From assembly GCA_013152435.1 (NCBI GenBank), contig JAADGJ010000066.1, forward strand, positions 1-32,897: a DNA stretch of 32,897 nucleotides, written 5' to 3'. The translations under genes and the position numbers were made by a program. The notes below the pieces were generated by a model that did no database searches, was not told the origin of the DNA, and was given only the letters and a program-made list of their open reading frames with translations. Position 1 is the stretch's first letter; each line of letters opens with the position of its first letter. This DNA comes from Chloroflexota bacterium (GTDB taxonomy: Bacteria; Chloroflexota; Anaerolineae; DUEN01). Below, in pieces: positions 19,070 through 28,602 of the stretch.

Positions 19070-19108
19070 AGGGGGCAAGGGCCGAAAGGCGCGGCGCCCC
19101 CTTGTGTT
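19070..19108 (+). terminator. probable intrinsic terminator after the S1 gene
   Basis: AGGGGGC (19070-19076) pairs with GCCCCCT (19096-19102), with an inner GCC/GGC pair, followed by a weak T-rich run TTGTGTTT. It lies 140 bases after the stop, in a 336-base gap that otherwise holds only the clpC promoter region. Confidence 0.6.
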
Positions 19109-19205
19109 TATCTGCTCACAGCCGTTTCCGTGGAAGCCATGTGAACGCCATCGCACACCGGATTTGAATGGAACTCGGCTTACCACGTCCCAGGGGAAGC
19201 TACGG

Positions 19206-19211
19206 TATACT
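19206..19211 (+). promoter_or_regulatory. probable -10 element for clpC
   Basis: TATACT at 19206-19211, about 57 bases before the clpC start codon. No convincing -35 hexamer lies 16-18 bases upstream, so this may need an activator or another sigma factor. I see no CIRCE-type inverted repeat in the gap. Confidence 0.4.
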
Positions 19212-19267
19212 CAAAATAGCCCCGCTTTAGGCGATACCTTATTTTCAGATTCAAGGATGGGAACACT

Positions 19268-21763
19268 ATGTCTGACAAACTGGATCGATTTACGAAGCGG
19301 GCACGTCGGGTGCTCCAGCTGGCGCAGGAAGAGGCGCAACGCCTGAACCACAGCTACATCGGCACCGAGCACCTCCTGCTGGGCCTGGTGCGGGAGGAAA
19401 ACGGCATCGCCGCCCGTGTCCTGCGCGAATTGGGAGTTGATCCAGGACAGGTCATCCGTGCGGTGGAACGAACCGTCGGGCGGGGCGAACGAGCCCCCTT
19501 CTCCAAACCGACGCTCTCCCCCCGCACGAAGCGCGTGATCGAACTGGCCGTCGATGAGGCACGCCTCATGGGCCATCACTATATCGGCACCGAACATCTG
19601 CTCCTCGGCCTGATCCGGGAGGGAGAAGGGGTCGCCGTCAGCGTGCTCAGACAACTGGGCGTGGATCTGGACCGGGTGCGCACCCAGACCGCACGCAGCA
19701 TCCTGCAATCCCAGGCGCAATCCAAGGAGAAGCGCAAGAGCGAGTCCAAGACGCCGCTGGTGGATCAGCTCGGACTGGACCTGACCGCCCAGGCCGAGGA
19801 GGGCAAGCTCGACCCCATCATCGGTCGCGAGAAGGAGATCGAGCGGGTTATCCAGATCCTGAGCCGCCGGACGAAGAACAACCCGGCCCTCATCGGCGAG
19901 CCCGGCGTTGGCAAGACCGCCATCGTCGAAGGGCTGGCGCAGCGTATCGTGGCCGGGAACGTCCCCGAGCCGCTGCTGAACAAGCGAGTCCTCATGCTGG
20001 ACGTCGGATCCCTGGTCGCCGGTACCATGTACCGCGGCCAGTTCGAGGAGCGGCTGAAGAAGGTCATCGAGGAGATCAAGAACTCGGATAGCATCCTGTT
20101 CATCGACGAGGTGCACATGCTGGTGGGCGCCGGAGCGGCCGGCAGCAGCGTGGACGCGGCCAACATCCTGAAGCCGGCCCTGGCGAGGGGCGAGCTGCAG
20201 TGCATCGGCGCCACCACCCTGGACGAGTACCGGAAGTACATCGAGAGCGACGCCGCCCTGGAACGCCGGTTCCAGCCCATCCTCGTCGAGGAGCCCACCA
20301 TCGAGGAGACCATCGAGATCCTCCGCGGCATCCGCTCCCGATACGAGGAGCACCACAAGCTGAAGATCACGGACGAGGCCATTGAGGCCGCGGTGCACCT
20401 GAGCGCCCGTTACGTGCCGGATCGCTTCATGCCGGACAAGGCCATCGACCTCATCGACGAGGCGGCCAGCCGGGTGCGTATGTACAAGACACCCTACGCC
20501 GATACGCTGCGCGAGACCTACGTCAGCCTGAAGGCGTTGCAGAAGGAGAAGGAAGAGGCGCTGGAGACCCAGCGATACGACGACGCCATCGACCTGCGCT
20601 ATCGAGAGGTCGAGCTCCAGCAGAAGCTGGAGAGCCTGCGGCGGGCGTGGGAGTCGCTGGCCAACCGCCCCAAGGTCACGGCCGACGACATCGCTGAGGT
20701 GGTCTCCATGTGGACCGGGATCCCGGTCCACCGCATGGCGGGCGAGGAGTCGGAGCGGCTGCTGGAGATGGAGAAGGCGCTCCACAAGCGAGTCGTGGGG
20801 CAGGACGAAGCCATCGAGGCCATCTCCAAGGCCGTGCGGCGGGCCCGCGCCGGCCTCAAGGATCCCAAGCGCCCCATCGGCACCTTCGTCTTCCTGGGGC
20901 CCACGGGCGTGGGGAAGACGCTCCTGGCCAAGACCCTGGCCGAGTTCCTGTTCGGCTCAGAGGAGGCGCTCATCAAACTGGACATGAGCGAGTTCATGGA
21001 GCGCCACAATGTGAGCCGCCTGGTGGGCGCGCCTCCCGGCTACATCGGCTACGAGGAGGGCGGCCAACTCACCGAGGCCGTGCGGCGCCGCCCGTACTGT
21101 GTCATCCTGCTGGACGAGATCGAAAAAGCCCATCCCGAGGTCTTCAACATGCTGTTGCAGATCATGGAGGATGGGCATCTGACCGACGCCAAGGGACGAC
21201 GCGTGGACTTCCGTAACGCCATCATCATCATGACCTCCAATGTGGGCGCCAAGCTCATCAATCGGTCCGGCCCGCTGGGGTTCTCCGTGACCCGGGATGA
21301 GGCGCAAACGCAGGAGGAAGAATACAAGGAGATCCGGGAGCGGGTCATGGAGGCGCTCAAGAAGACCTTCCGACCGGAGTTCCTGAATCGCCTGGATGGC
21401 GTCATGGTCTTCCGGCCGCTCACCCGGGAGCAGATCAAGGACATCGTCGACCTGGAGCTGGATCGGGTACGCATGCAGTTGACCGAGCATGAGATCGACC
21501 TGGAGGTCACGGACGAGGCCAAGGGCAAGCTGGCCGACGAAGGCTACGACCGTGACTTCGGCGCCCGGCCGCTGCGACGGGTGATCCAGCGAGAGATCGA
21601 GGATGCCCTATCAGAGGGGCTGCTGGCCGGACGCTTCAAGCCCGGAGACAAAGTCCTGGCCGATCTGAACGACGAGGGCAAGCTGGAGCTGCGCGTGGTC
21701 GAGTCTCGGGGCTCGGATGTCGATGACGGCGAGTCGGAGATGCTCGAGGCGATGCTGGGATAA
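19268..21763 (+). CDS. clpC: ATP-dependent Clp protease ATP-binding subunit ClpC
   Basis: An 831-residue Hsp100 unfoldase that feeds substrates to ClpP. Two Clp-N repeats occupy the first ~145 residues, each with [11 protein letters not shown]. The first AAA domain has Walker A GEPGVGKT (about 210-217) and Walker [10 protein letters not shown] middle domain with [23 protein letters not shown] is typical of ClpC. The second AAA domain has GPTGVGKT (about 545-552), [14 protein letters not shown], and the C-terminal [10 protein letters not shown]. The ATG follows AAGGATGGG. No ctsR, mcsA or mcsB gene is adjacent, unlike the Firmicutes operon. A perfect terminator follows. Confidence 0.97.
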   Translation: MSDKLDRFTKRARRVLQLAQEEAQRLNHSYIGTEHLLLGLVREENGIAARVLRELGVDPGQVIRAVERTVGRGERAPFSKPTLSPRTKRVIELAVDEARLMGHHYIGTEHLLLGLIREGEGVAVSVLRQLGVDLDRVRTQTARSILQSQAQSKEKRKSESKTPLVDQLGLDLTAQAEEGKLDPIIGREKEIERVIQILSRRTKNNPALIGEPGVGKTAIVEGLAQRIVAGNVPEPLLNKRVLMLDVGSLVAGTMYRGQFEERLKKVIEEIKNSDSILFIDEVHMLVGAGAAGSSVDAANILKPALARGELQCIGATTLDEYRKYIESDAALERRFQPILVEEPTIEETIEILRGIRSRYEEHHKLKITDEAIEAAVHLSARYVPDRFMPDKAIDLIDEAASRVRMYKTPYADTLRETYVSLKALQKEKEEALETQRYDDAIDLRYREVELQQKLESLRRAWESLANRPKVTADDIAEVVSMWTGIPVHRMAGEESERLLEMEKALHKRVVGQDEAIEAISKAVRRARAGLKDPKRPIGTFVFLGPTGVGKTLLAKTLAEFLFGSEEALIKLDMSEFMERHNVSRLVGAPPGYIGYEEGGQLTEAVRRRPYCVILLDEIEKAHPEVFNMLLQIMEDGHLTDAKGRRVDFRNAIIIMTSNVGAKLINRSGPLGFSVTRDEAQTQEEEYKEIRERVMEALKKTFRPEFLNRLDGVMVFRPLTREQIKDIVDLELDRVRMQLTEHEIDLEVTDEAKGKLADEGYDRDFGARPLRRVIQREIEDALSEGLLAGRFKPGDKVLADLNDEGKLELRVVESRGSDVDDGESEMLEAMLG

Positions 21764-21784
21764 CCACGTGACCGTCAGCGATCG

Positions 21785-21814
21785 AGGGGGCAGGCGGATA
21801 ACCTGCCCCCTTTT
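21785..21814 (+). terminator. intrinsic terminator after clpC
   Basis: A perfect 10-bp stem AGGGGGCAGG (21785-21794) with CCTGCCCCCT (21802-21811), 7-base loop, followed by TTTT. It starts 22 bases after the stop codon. Confidence 0.92.
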
Positions 21815-21978
21815 CGCGTCCCCGAAGAACACGCACGATCCCGCAGATAGTGGAAACGGGGATACTCGAACGACGGAGGGGGCTCCCTTCGCCCCGCCCT
21901 TGAGGGCTTGCGATGGGCATCGTGGCTGTTTCGCGGCGTTTCCACCCTTTTGGATACGCCACCCCGAGGAGTTCCCCC

Positions 21979-22008
21979 TTGTGCCCTTCGCGCTCCTTGT
22001 GGTAAAAT
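21979..22008 (+). promoter_or_regulatory. sigma70-type promoter for radA
   Basis: TTGTGC (21979-21984), an 18-base spacer and TAAAAT (22003-22008), about 35 bases before the radA ATG, which has AAGGGG upstream. Confidence 0.6.
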
Positions 22009-22042
22009 CTCCTCGAACATTTGAGCGAAAAGGGGACGCCAC

Positions 22043-23536
22043 ATGGCCAAGGTGAGGACCCGATACGTCTGTCAACAGTGCGGCAGCACCCACATGAAAT
22101 GGATGGGGCGCTGTCCGGACTGCGGGGAATGGAACACGCTGGTCGAGACCCTCGTCGAGGAGGAGCGTACGTCCAGCCGCCGGCCCCGGATCGCCTCGGA
22201 CGCGGCGGCGATCCCCCTGCCGGACATCGCCGCCGACGGCTTCGAGCGCATCCCGGTCCCCATCGGGGAGTTAAGCCGCGTGCTGGGCGGCGGCATCGTG
22301 CCCGGCTCTGTCGTTCTCATCGGCGGCGACCCGGGCATCGGCAAGTCCACGTTGCTCCTTCAGATGTGCGCGCTGCTGACGGGGGACCGGCCGGTCCTCT
22401 ACGTCTCAGGCGAGGAGTCCGCCGCTCAGATCAAGATGCGTGCCACCCGGCTGGGGATCAACCACGAGAACCTCTACATCCTGGCTGACACGCGCCTGGA
22501 CACTATCCTGGCCCAGATCGAGCAGATGAACCCACGCCTCGCCGTGGTCGACTCCATCCAGGCCATCTACACCGACGCGCTCACCTCGGCCGCGGGGTCG
22601 GTCAGCCAGGTTCGAGAGTGCGCATCCCAGCTCCTGCGCCTGGCCAAAGCGCAGGCGATCCCCATCTTCCTGGTGGGCCATGTCACCAAGGAGGGCACCA
22701 TCGCCGGGCCGCGAGTGCTGGAGCACATGGTGGACACCGTGCTCTACCTGGAGGGGGAGCGATTCCACACCTACCGCATCCTGCGCTCCGTGAAGAACCG
22801 GTTCGGATCCACGAACGAGGTGGGCGTGTTCGAGATGGTGGAGCGCGGCATGCAGGAGGTGCCCAATCCCTCGGAGGCGTTCCTGGCCGAGCGAATGCCC
22901 AACGCGGCCGGCTCCGCCATCGCCGTCACGCTGGAGGGCACACGCCCGCTACTGGTGGAGATCCAGGCGTTGTCCTCCACGACGAGCTTCCCCTCGCCGC
23001 GACGCACCGGCAACGGGGTCGATTTCAACCGCCTGCTGCTCCTGGTGGCCGTGCTGAGCAAGCGGGTTGGGCTGCGGCTGAGCGATCAGGATGTGTTCGT
23101 CAACGTGGTGGGCGGCCTCACCGTTCGGGAGCCGGCGGCTGATCTGGCGGTGGCGTGCGCCATCGCCTCCAGCGTGCGCAACGTCCCCGTCGCCGCCGAC
23201 CTGGCCATCGTCGGCGAGGTCGGCCTGTCGGGCGAGCTGCGCTCGGTCCATCAGCTGGCCCGACGGCTGAACGAGGCCGGGCAATTGGGATTCCGACGCT
23301 GCCTGGTGCCCAAGAGCGGGCTGCGGCGCCTGGACCGGCCAGCAGACGGGATCGAGGTCATCGGGGTGCGCACGCTCAACGACGCGCTGGAGGTCGCGCT
23401 GGCCAAGTGTCCTTCTTCTGCCTTCGACCTGCCCCGCCTCGGCCCGGGTCCTTCGGGGAGAGCCGAGAAAGGCAGGTGCAGGCCGGAAAAATGGAGTTTC
23501 CGTGGAGGAGACGAAAGGGCACATCCGCTGGAGTGA
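22043..23536 (+). CDS. radA: DNA repair protein RadA with a repeat-derived C-terminal tail
   Basis: A RecA-like ATPase that helps branch migration and recombinational repair. The zinc finger is CQQCGSTHMKWMGRCPDCG (about 10-28), Walker A is GGDPGIGKST (about 94-103), and the RadA signature KNRFG is at 251-255. A Lon-protease-like C-terminal domain follows, with DVFVNVVGGLTVREPAADLA. The family normally stops near residue 455; here about 42 more residues (from about 456) are translated from the ~98-bp dispersed repeat at 23411-23508. The tail CPSSAFDLPRLGPGPSG is therefore unlikely to be conserved. cutA follows 31 bases later. The gene has its own promoter. Confidence 0.95.
   Translation: MAKVRTRYVCQQCGSTHMKWMGRCPDCGEWNTLVETLVEEERTSSRRPRIASDAAAIPLPDIAADGFERIPVPIGELSRVLGGGIVPGSVVLIGGDPGIGKSTLLLQMCALLTGDRPVLYVSGEESAAQIKMRATRLGINHENLYILADTRLDTILAQIEQMNPRLAVVDSIQAIYTDALTSAAGSVSQVRECASQLLRLAKAQAIPIFLVGHVTKEGTIAGPRVLEHMVDTVLYLEGERFHTYRILRSVKNRFGSTNEVGVFEMVERGMQEVPNPSEAFLAERMPNAAGSAIAVTLEGTRPLLVEIQALSSTTSFPSPRRTGNGVDFNRLLLLVAVLSKRVGLRLSDQDVFVNVVGGLTVREPAADLAVACAIASSVRNVPVAADLAIVGEVGLSGELRSVHQLARRLNEAGQLGFRRCLVPKSGLRRLDRPADGIEVIGVRTLNDALEVALAKCPSSAFDLPRLGPGPSGRAEKGRCRPEKWSFRGGDERAHPLE
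23411..23508 (+). repeat. dispersed ~98-bp repeat, copy B
   Basis: Matches the minus-strand copy at 192-290 almost throughout. It forms the 3' end of the radA reading frame and has its own nested arms (ACCTGCC/GGCAGGT, CTCGGC/GCCGAG) and a CCTTCGGGG tip. Sequence identity between the copies ends at TTTCCGTGGAGG; the flanks are unrelated. Confidence 0.8.
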
Positions 23537-23567
23537 ACGCACCGGACGAGACGATAAAGGAGGGAAC

Positions 23568-23893
23568 ATGGAGTATCTGGTGCTGACGACGGCGCCCCCG
23601 GAGGAGGCGGAACGACTGGCGAGGACGCTGGTCGAGGAAAGGCTGGCGGCCGGGATCAACGTCATCCGAGCTTCTACTGGTGGCAGGGGACCCTGCATGC
23701 GGACGCGGAGAGCCAGCTCCTGGCGCAGGTCCCGGGCGAGCGGCTGGAGGCGTTTATCCAACGGCTGCGGGAGTTGCACTCCTACGAGGTGCCGGAGGTC
23801 ATGTGCTTCCGCATCGACGCGGGCAACCCGGCCTACCTGCAATGGATCCACGATGAGGCCACCGGGCTTCCCCCGGAGCACACGCCCGAGTGA
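23568..23893 (+). pseudogene. cutA: cutA (divalent-ion tolerance family) with frameshift and small deletion
   Basis: The first frame from ATG 23568 (AAAGGAGGG upstream) gives MEYLVLTTAPPEEAERLAR and ERLAAGINVI, a good CutA1 N-terminus. From about 23670 the CutA match continues in the next frame: SFYWWQGTLHADAESQLL, then RLRELHSYEVPEVMCF and GNPAYLQWIHDEA, to the stop at 23891-23893. Between the halves, the residues expected as PGIR are missing, consistent with loss of about 10 bases after GTCATC. The family forms trimers of ~105 residues. It is either a real pseudogene or an assembly error; the loss of several conserved residues favours a true deletion. Confidence 0.8.
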
Positions 23894-24460
23894 TCCATGG
23901 GCATCCCCTCATCCCCAGATGTGAACCCGATCTCTAACGAAACACTAATACGCCTCTGATGAAATCCTTATACGCATCGTGTTTAATGAAGGTGCGGTGC
24001 GGCAAGGGGCGAAGCGCGCCGAGAGGGTTGGGATCTCGGCGTCGCGCCGCTGCGTTGCAGGCGACAGTTCCGTTCATGGCAACTGGTCGTTTGGACGCAC
24101 GCCGAACCCGAGTCTTGCGTGCCGTTGGAGAGGCTTGCAACACGACAAGTTCGCTGTTGCCGCCTGCTCCGGGCCCAGGACAGCGGCTTGCCGCCCGCCT
24201 GACCGCCACGCTGGCCCAACCCTGGCGTGGCTGTCGCAGAGCACGATCGGGCGTTGTGAGGCGTCCGTAAAGATATGCGACTCATCCTGCAGAGCAGGGA
24301 CGGAGGCATCTGGATCCGCAGACGAGGGCGGCCGGGAGGGCCGCGCTCGCTATCTGATTTCTCAGCGAGGTCAGGATGAGGCTACCGCCCCGAAGGGAGA
24401 GGAAAGAAACGATGTGGTGGTATGCTCATGCTTTGGGATGAGGAACTCGGAGGAGCCCAA
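23894..24460. other. 567-base gap before lon with hairpins, no supported gene
   Basis: No frame here looks like a real protein. One plus-strand frame reads GRTPNPSLACRW, reminiscent of intergenic PNPSL-type repeat translations in other bacteria, which is weak evidence. GCCGAGA/TCTCGGC flanked by GCGC/GCGC forms a hairpin at 24014-24047. A multi-hairpin element closed by a 9-bp helix is at 24281-24380 and is listed separately. Confidence 0.5.
24281..24380 (+). ncRNA. candidate structured RNA or leader upstream of lon
   Basis: CTCATCCTG (24281-24289) and CAGGATGAG (24372-24380) are exact complements 82 bases apart. Inside lie further hairpins: TCTG/CAGA (about 24310-24323), CGGCC/GGCCG (about 24329-24343) and CTCGCT/AGCGAG (about 24345-24369). 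A competing CCTGC/GCAGG hairpin shares the left closing arm, as in a switch. The element ends 80 bases before the lon start. It matches no RNA family I recognise, and pairing was judged by eye. Confidence 0.4.
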
Positions 24461-26941
24461 ATGATGATGTTCAAGAGCGGGGACGCGGTAGAAAAGGAAT
24501 ATCAGGAGATTCTCAAGCGACTCCCGGAGGAGTTGCCAATCCTGCCATTGCGCAACACGGTCGCCGTGCCGTTTGCCATCATGCCATTAGCCGTCGGCAT
24601 CCCTCGCTCGGTGAAGCTGGTGGAGGATGCCTTAGCGGGCAATCGCCTCGTCGGCCTGGTGGCGATGAAAGATCCCTCCATCGAGGAGCCTATGCCGGGC
24701 GAGGTCTACGAGGTCGGCACCGTCGCACTGATCCATAAAGTCATCCACACGTCTGATGGCACGCTCCAGGTGATCATCCAGGGGCTGGAGCGCTTCAAGA
24801 TCGACACGTGGACGGAGACCGAGCCCTACCTGAAGGCGCGCATCTCCCTGGCCCCAGACCAGGTCAGCGACGACCTGGAGACGGAGGCGCTGCACCGCAG
24901 CCTGGTGCAGCTGGCCAAGGAGGTGATGGCCCTCATGCCCAACCTGCCGGAGGGGATGAGCGCCTTCCTGGATCAGATCGACAATCCCCGACAGCTCGTC
25001 TACATGATCGCGGCCAACGCGCGCATGGAGGTGGAACAGGAGCAGGAGCTGCTGGAGACGGATGACCTGAAAGAGAAGATGCGCATGCTCATCTCCTACC
25101 TGACGCGAGAGAAGGAAGTGCTCTCGCTGGGGCAGAAGATCACGGAAGAGGCCCAGGAGGAGATGAGCCGACAGCAGCGCGAGTACTTCCTGCGCCAGCA
25201 GTTGGAGGCCATCCGCCGCGAGCTGGGCGAGACGGACGAGCAGACGGCGGAGATCGAGGAATACCGGCAGAAGATCGAGGAGGCCGGCCTGCCGGAGGAG
25301 GCATACAAGGAGGCTATGCGTGAGCTGAAGCGCATGGAGAAGATGCCGCCGCAGGCCGCCGAGTACTCCGTCATCAAGACCTACCTGGACTGGCTGGTCG
25401 AGCTGCCGTGGAATAAGCTGAGCGAGGACAACCTGGACATCGAGCATGCCCGCCAGGTGCTGGACGAGGATCACTATGACCTGCAGAAGGTCAAGGATCG
25501 CATCCTGGAGTATCTGGCCGTGCGCAAGCTCGTGAAGGAGCGCGGCGTCGAGGCCGAGGAGGGACGAGAGGAGGACGTGCAGGAGGCCATGGGGGCCATC
25601 CTGTGCTTCGTAGGCCCTCCCGGCGTGGGCAAGACCAGCCTGGGCAAGTCCATCGCCCGGGCGCTGGGGCGCCAATTCACGCGCATGAGCCTGGGCGGCA
25701 TGCGGGATGAGGCGGAGATCCGCGGTCATCGTCGCACCTACATCGGCGCCATGCCCGGCCGGATCATCCAGGCCATCAAGCGGGCGGGCACTCGCAACCC
25801 GGTCTTCATGCTGGACGAGGTGGACAAGATCGGCATGGACTGGCGGGGCGATCCCTCCAGCGCGCTGCTGGAGGTGCTGGACCCGCAGCAGAACCATGCC
25901 TTCCGGGACCACTATCTCGATGTGGACTTCGACCTGAGCGACGTGATCTTCATCACCACGGCCAACCAGCTCGAGCCGATCCCGGCCCCCCTGCGGGACC
26001 GTATGGAGATCATCGAGCTGGAGGGATACACCGAATACGAGAAGATCCGGATCGCCGAAGGGTATCTGGTGCCTCGCCAGCGGCGGGCCAACGGCCTGCG
26101 CAAGGGGGAGATCGAGTTCACCGAGGCAGCTCTGCGCCAGATCATCCGGGACTACACGCGAGAGGCCGGGGTCCGCAACCTGGAGCGCGAGATCGGCCGT
26201 GTGTGCCGCAAGGTGGCGGTCCAGATCGCAGCCGGTGAGGTCGAGCGGGTGGAGGTCACGCCGGAGTTGGTGCGCGAGTACCTGGGCAAGCCCAAGGTGT
26301 TCTTCGAGGCCGCCCTGCGGACGGAGACGCCCGGCGTGGCGACCGGGCTGGCATGGACGCCGGTGGGTGGCGACGTGCTGTTCGTGGAGGCCACCCGCAT
26401 GAAGGGCAAGGGCAACCTGATCATCACCGGCCAGCTGGGCGATGTCATGGAGGAATCCGTCCGCATCGCCTACAGCTGGGTGCGCGCCAACGCACCGGAT
26501 CTGGGCATCGACGAGACGGCCTTTGAGAACTGCGACTTCCATATCCACGTGCCGGAGGGGGCCATCCCGAAGGACGGCCCCAGCGCGGGCGTGACGATGG
26601 TGACCGCGCTGGTCAGCCTGCTGACCGGCCGCCCGGTGCGGGCGGACGTGGGCATGACCGGCGAGATCACGCTGCGCGGGCAGGTGTTGCCCATCGGCGG
26701 CGTGAAGCAGAAGGTGCTAGCAGCCCACCGCGCGGGCTTGAAGACGGTCATCCTGCCTCAACGCAACGAGGTCGACCTGGACGATCTGCCCGAGGACGTG
26801 CGGCAGGAGATGAACTTCGTTCTGGTGGAGCGCATCGACCAGGTGCTGGAGGCGGCTCTGCGCCCCGCTCCCGAGCCCACGACGGAGGAGAAGGTCCCAA
26901 CGAATGGGCGGGAGCATGAGGCGGAGGAGGAGCTCCCATGA
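24461..26941 (+). CDS. lon: ATP-dependent protease Lon
   Basis: An 826-residue cytoplasmic AAA+ serine protease that degrades damaged and regulatory proteins. The N-terminal LON domain begins at [20 protein letters not shown] (about 24). A coiled region with [19 protein letters not shown] is typical. Walker A is GPPGVGKT at about 385-392, with [11 protein letters not shown] as Walker B. The proteolytic dyad is Ser708 in PKDGPSAG and Lys751 in [15 protein letters not shown] chose ATG 24461, the first of three ATGs, because GGAGGAG lies 6 bases before it; an ATG at 24422 would add 13 residues without homology. The acidic C-terminal tail is unremarkable. Confidence 0.96.
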   Translation: MMMFKSGDAVEKEYQEILKRLPEELPILPLRNTVAVPFAIMPLAVGIPRSVKLVEDALAGNRLVGLVAMKDPSIEEPMPGEVYEVGTVALIHKVIHTSDGTLQVIIQGLERFKIDTWTETEPYLKARISLAPDQVSDDLETEALHRSLVQLAKEVMALMPNLPEGMSAFLDQIDNPRQLVYMIAANARMEVEQEQELLETDDLKEKMRMLISYLTREKEVLSLGQKITEEAQEEMSRQQREYFLRQQLEAIRRELGETDEQTAEIEEYRQKIEEAGLPEEAYKEAMRELKRMEKMPPQAAEYSVIKTYLDWLVELPWNKLSEDNLDIEHARQVLDEDHYDLQKVKDRILEYLAVRKLVKERGVEAEEGREEDVQEAMGAILCFVGPPGVGKTSLGKSIARALGRQFTRMSLGGMRDEAEIRGHRRTYIGAMPGRIIQAIKRAGTRNPVFMLDEVDKIGMDWRGDPSSALLEVLDPQQNHAFRDHYLDVDFDLSDVIFITTANQLEPIPAPLRDRMEIIELEGYTEYEKIRIAEGYLVPRQRRANGLRKGEIEFTEAALRQIIRDYTREAGVRNLEREIGRVCRKVAVQIAAGEVERVEVTPELVREYLGKPKVFFEAALRTETPGVATGLAWTPVGGDVLFVEATRMKGKGNLIITGQLGDVMEESVRIAYSWVRANAPDLGIDETAFENCDFHIHVPEGAIPKDGPSAGVTMVTALVSLLTGRPVRADVGMTGEITLRGQVLPIGGVKQKVLAAHRAGLKTVILPQRNEVDLDDLPEDVRQEMNFVLVERIDQVLEAALRPAPEPTTEEKVPTNGREHEAEEELP

Positions 26942-26999
26942 CCCCGTTGCTCAGGAATGACCGCCAAGACCGTCCACACGGGGAAGGGAGGTGAGCCAC

Positions 27000-27677
27000 A
27001 TGATCAACTACCATCTGACGACGAAGCGCTTCGACGCGACTCCCGCGGTTGTGGACAAGGTCGAGGAGTGGATCGCCAAGCTCGAGCGGCGGGCGCGTCA
27101 CTTCCCGCCGGATCTGCTGCACGTGGACGTGGAGTTGGAACGGCGAGCGCGCCGGGAGGAATATGTGGCCCGCTTGCGCCTGAGCGTGGGGAACACGGTC
27201 CTGGTGACGCGCAAGAAAGGGGCCACCGTGCAGGAGGCCTTGAAGGAGGCGGGCGAGGATATGGAGCGCCGCCTGGAACGGTACAAGGCCCGCCTGCGCC
27301 GGGACTACGCCCACGAGCGGAAGCGCGCCTCCCTGTCCGCCGAGGAGATCGCCTCGCTGGAGCGCGAGCTGCTGGAGGACAAAGAGCTGCTGGATCGCAG
27401 CCTGGCGGGCGATCGGGAGGCGTTCGAGGAGCTCACGGAGCGCGAGCTGCCGCGGCTGACCCGATATCTGCGCCGTCAGCTGCGCCAGCGCGGCGTCCCG
27501 GAGGATCGAATCGACGCGCTGCTGCCCGACCTGCTGGCGGACACCTTGCAGATGGCCTTCGAGCATCTGGCCCAGAAGCCGCCGCGGCTGAGCATGCAGG
27601 CGTGGCTGGCGCTCCAGGCTCGCGAGCTACTGCGGATACGCCCCCTGGAGGGGGTGGAGGTGCCGACGACCTCTTGA
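27000..27677 (+). CDS. HPF/RaiA-like domain fused to a sigma70 region-2-like domain
   Basis: A 225-residue protein. The first ~105 residues resemble the ribosome hibernation factor fold: MINYHLTTKRFDATPAVVDKVEEWIAKLER, a VDVELER strand, and the final VQEALKEAGEDMERRLERYKARLRR helix. After a charged linker, residues ~133-215 (GDREAFEELTERELPRLTRY, LLPDLLADTLQMAFEHL, MQAWLALQARELLR) look like sigma70 region 2 of ECF factors, but the conserved aromatic DNA-melting residues are weak and region 4 is missing. It may bind ribosomes rather than DNA. ATG 27000 has GGAGG upstream; a GTG at 26991 is in frame. It follows lon by 58 bases and ends at a terminator. Confidence 0.6.
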   Translation: MINYHLTTKRFDATPAVVDKVEEWIAKLERRARHFPPDLLHVDVELERRARREEYVARLRLSVGNTVLVTRKKGATVQEALKEAGEDMERRLERYKARLRRDYAHERKRASLSAEEIASLERELLEDKELLDRSLAGDREAFEELTERELPRLTRYLRRQLRQRGVPEDRIDALLPDLLADTLQMAFEHLAQKPPRLSMQAWLALQARELLRIRPLEGVEVPTTS

Positions 27678-27737
27678 GCTTATACTGGGTTTGGGTGAAT
27701 CGTCGCCCGGCGACGTTTCACCGCCTCTCTCGGGAGG

Positions 27738-27770
27738 AGCCGGGGGACAAAGGCGTCTCCCGGCTTTTTT
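27738..27770 (+). terminator. intrinsic terminator after the HPF-like gene
   Basis: An 11-bp stem (27738-27748 with 27755-27765, one G-T pair) around the loop AAAGGC, followed by six T residues. It probably ends the lon transcript. Confidence 0.93.
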
Positions 27771-27848
27771 GTAACCGCTCCAACACCCAGGCCGTCGGAC
27801 GGAAGCTAGGATAAGGATGGAGGCCGGAAACGATCGAGGGAGGAAGGA

Positions 27849-28127
27849 ATGCCTCTATACGAGTATCGCTGCACCGCATGTGGACACCACTTCGATCACT
27901 GGTTTCCGACTTTCCAGGCGGCGGAGACGGAGCCGACGCCGCCCTGCCCGGCATGCGGCGCCTCCGAGGTCAGGCGCTTGTTCTCCCGCGTGGCGGTACA
28001 CAGCGGGTCCGGGGATGCCCCAAAGGACGAGGAGGAGACGGCCCCGGCCGAGGAGAAGCCCAAGGTGTTTGGGCGCAAGGAGCTGAACGAGATCATGGAG
28101 CAGCGCCGATCGCTGGGCATCGACTGA
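27849..28127 (+). CDS. FmdB-family zinc-ribbon protein
   Basis: A 92-residue protein with the standard start MPLYEYRCTACGHHFDHW of the FmdB/CxxC putative regulatory family. Two CxxC pairs (CTACG and CPACG) bind zinc. The C-terminal half is acidic and Pro-rich, ending in FGRKELNEIMEQRRSLG. The family was proposed to regulate amidase genes but is broadly of unknown role. It has GAGGGAGGAAGG before the ATG and is followed 28 bases later by the receiver-like gene. Confidence 0.88.
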   Translation: MPLYEYRCTACGHHFDHWFPTFQAAETEPTPPCPACGASEVRRLFSRVAVHSGSGDAPKDEEETAPAEEKPKVFGRKELNEIMEQRRSLGID

Positions 28128-28155
28128 CTCGGCGAATCCGCCCGGGAGTGTCACG

Positions 28156-28590
28156 ATGAGCGTACAGCCCACACCACGCGATGTCCTGCTGATCGCGGCC
28201 GATTGGCGCAGCCGGGCGCTGACCCTGGCCGAGCTACAGGAGGCCGGGTACGACGTCATGGCCGTGCCCGGGCTGCGCTATGGGCTGAAGGCCGTCCTGC
28301 GTTCGCAGGTGGCACCCCGGCTCGTCCTGGTCGACGTGTGGAAAGACGACTTCGCGACGCCCGATCGTGTGGAGGAATTGACTCGCGCGTTGCCGGAGGT
28401 TCCCGTCGTTCTATTGGTGGGGGTATTCGAGCGCGCTGACTACGCCCCTCTCGCCGACCGTGTGGCGGCGCTGCTGGTGCGCCCGATGCGGGTGGGAGAC
28501 GTGGTCGAACACGTGCGCGCGTGGATCTCCCCCTCCGGGAACACGGAACCCGAGCGGCGACGCGAGGAGCAAGAGGGAATCCGCAAATGA
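28156..28590 (+). CDS. degenerate receiver-domain protein
   Basis: A 144-residue single domain with the alternating strand-helix pattern of response regulator receivers. Asp60 in LVLVDVW is in the phosphoacceptor position and VPVVLLVG is the fourth strand. However, the acidic pair normally near residue 13 is replaced (LLIAADW keeps one Asp), and the usual Lys-Pro is Arg-Pro (LLVRPMRVGDVVEHV). It is probably a pseudo-receiver that signals without normal phosphorylation, or by a changed mechanism. There is no output domain. It lies between FmdB and a CDP-alcohol phosphatidyltransferase with short gaps. Confidence 0.6.
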   Translation: MSVQPTPRDVLLIAADWRSRALTLAELQEAGYDVMAVPGLRYGLKAVLRSQVAPRLVLVDVWKDDFATPDRVEELTRALPEVPVVLLVGVFERADYAPLADRVAALLVRPMRVGDVVEHVRAWISPSGNTEPERRREEQEGIRK

Positions 28591-28602
28591 GGAGATTGGG
28601 CG

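Noticed and set aside
21815-21960. Possible small gene between clpC and radA
   Set aside because: Frames on both strands have no plausible start site or family resemblance; the gap holds the clpC terminator and the radA promoter.
23979-24464. 161-codon frame between cutA and lon
   Set aside because: No domain, start site or codon pattern of a real gene; it overlaps the hairpin element and the lon start.
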